This document shows positions 5,429-6,064 of a DNA stretch of 6,064 nt, one piece after another. This stretch comes from Gammaproteobacteria bacterium (GTDB lineage Bacteria; Pseudomonadota; Gammaproteobacteria; Steroidobacterales; GCA-2729495). The stretch is taken from NCBI GenBank assembly GCA_023383735.1, contig JAHDYN010000131.1, positions 1 to 6,064 on the forward strand. Direction: 5' to 3'. The notes below the pieces were generated by a model that worked only from the letters and a program-made list of their open reading frames with translations, made no database searches and was not told where the DNA came from. How positions within the stretch are numbered: position 1 is the stretch's first letter; every line of letters starts with the position of its first letter. The translations under genes were made by a program, and so were the position numbers.

Positions 5429-6064
5429 ATGTTTGCCAGTCTTAGCGAGCGGTTACGCGGCGTTCTCGACCAGGTTCGTGGCCGCGGGCGGCTGACCGAA
5501 GAAAACATCGAGGACGCGGTGCGCGACGTGCGGCGCGCGCTGATTGAGGCCGACGTTGCGTTGCCAGTCATTCGTGACTTCGTGGCGCGCGTGCGCGAGC
5601 GGGCCGTCGGTGCCGAGGTGCTGCGCAGCCTCACGCCCGGACAGGCCTTTATCAAGATCCTGCACGAGCAGTTGACCGCAACCCTGGGCGAAGGGGTCGC
5701 CGATCTCAATTTGCGCCATCAGCCCCCCGCGGTCATTCTGCTCGCCGGTTTGCAGGGCGCCGGCAAGACCACGACGGCTGCAAAGCTCGCGGTTTTTATC
5801 CGTGAGCGCCTCGGCAAGCGGGCAGGTCTGGCCAGCACCGATACGCAGCGACCGGCAGCCATGCTGCAGCTGGAGCGGCTTGCTGCATCGATCGATGTGC
5901 CGTACCTGGCCACACCCCCTGGCCTGGGTCCGCTGGCGATCGCCGAGCAGACGCTCAAGGCAGCCCGGCTGGCGCAGCTGGATGTGCTGATCCTGGATAC
6001 TGCAGGCCGCAGTCGACTCGACGGCGAGCTGCTCGAAGAAGTGCGCGAGATGAGCCAGCGCACC
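5429..6064 (+). CDS. ffh: Signal recognition particle protein Ffh (5' part; N domain and most of G domain)
   Basis: The first 212 residues of Ffh, the SRP GTPase that binds 4.5S RNA and signal sequences on nascent inner-membrane proteins and docks with FtsY at the membrane. The full protein is usually about 450 residues, so the rest of the G domain and the RNA- and signal-binding M domain lie beyond the right edge. Seen: the N-domain motif ALIEADVAL at 37-45, G1 P-loop GLQGAGKTTTAAKLA at 107-121 (Lys113), G2 DTQRPAA at 138-144 and G3 DTAGR at 190-194. It begins MFASLSERL, close to MFDNLTDRL of E. coli. A GGGG at 5418-5421 lies 7 bases before the ATG as a modest ribosome binding site. It is divergent from the yfjD-type gene; in E. 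coli ypjD lies between these two, but not here. Confidence 0.96.
   Translation, partial: MFASLSERLRGVLDQVRGRGRLTEENIEDAVRDVRRALIEADVALPVIRDFVARVRERAVGAEVLRSLTPGQAFIKILHEQLTATLGEGVADLNLRHQPPAVILLAGLQGAGKTTTAAKLAVFIRERLGKRAGLASTDTQRPAAMLQLERLAASIDVPYLATPPGLGPLAIAEQTLKAARLAQLDVLILDTAGRSRLDGELLEEVREMSQRT

Noticed and set aside
5839..5859. DTQRPAA in Ffh instead of the E. coli DVYRPAA as a possibly altered GTPase motif
   Set aside because: The DTQRPAA form is known in other Ffh proteins, for example from Thermus aquaticus, so it is normal variation. The G1 and G3 residues are intact.
5719..6063. Minus-strand open frame opposite ffh
   Set aside because: The Ser/Arg/Ala-rich translation mirrors Ffh codons, and the plus-strand frame carries the P-loop, G2 and G3 motifs of a known essential protein.
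1..6064. Mobile elements, CRISPR repeats, tRNA or rRNA genes, phage or defence modules
   Set aside because: No transposase-like product, regular repeat-spacer pattern or cloverleaf was seen; the window is filled by housekeeping and signalling genes in their own frames.

Overview
The window reads as core chromosome of a GC-rich gammaproteobacterium. This rests on three proteins that resemble their E. coli counterparts along their whole visible length (RadA, a YfjD-type CNNM/CBS membrane protein, and the Ffh N and G domains), on the closeness of the yfjD-type gene to ffh, and on a membrane Ser/Thr kinase of a kind common in Xanthomonadales/Nevskiales/Chromatiales-like lineages. The genus cannot be fixed from this sequence. 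I see no mobile element, phage gene, CRISPR array, tRNA or rRNA, and almost every base is assigned to a gene or a short intergenic region.

Layout. (1) On the minus strand, 2503 to 47 encodes an 818-residue membrane Ser/Thr kinase: a transmembrane anchor, a divergent CHASE2-type extracytoplasmic sensor, three transmembrane helices, a TPR-like helical segment, an Ala-rich linker and a complete Hanks-type kinase domain. Its stop overlaps the start of a second minus-strand gene by four bases (ATGA). The 16 codons of that gene inside the window look like the start of a PP2C Ser/Thr phosphatase, so the pair would be a translationally coupled kinase/phosphatase module. (2) A 113-bp divergent intergenic region (2504-2616) carries a perfect 14-bp palindrome. 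(3) radA, plus strand, 2617-3981, is a complete recombination ATPase. (4) It converges, with only 3 bp between stop codons, on a minus-strand yfjD-type gene (5265 to 3985, best start TTG), a putative Mg2+ transporter or homeostasis protein. (5) A 163-bp divergent intergenic region (5266-5428) holds a candidate ffh promoter and several inverted repeats. (6) ffh, plus strand, starts at 5429 and runs off the right edge after 212 codons, in the G domain.

The genes do not form one pathway. The kinase and phosphatase pair is a reversible protein-phosphorylation module; RadA serves recombination repair; the CNNM protein serves divalent-cation homeostasis; Ffh serves co-translational membrane targeting. 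The points most worth a second look are the overlapping kinase/phosphatase pair with its unusual sensor domain, a 10-bp palindromic core found in both divergent intergenic regions, an 8-bp inverted repeat lying on the candidate ffh -10 element, and an Asp in place of the usual Glu in the CNNM signature. I did not find convincing evidence for a wholly new system.
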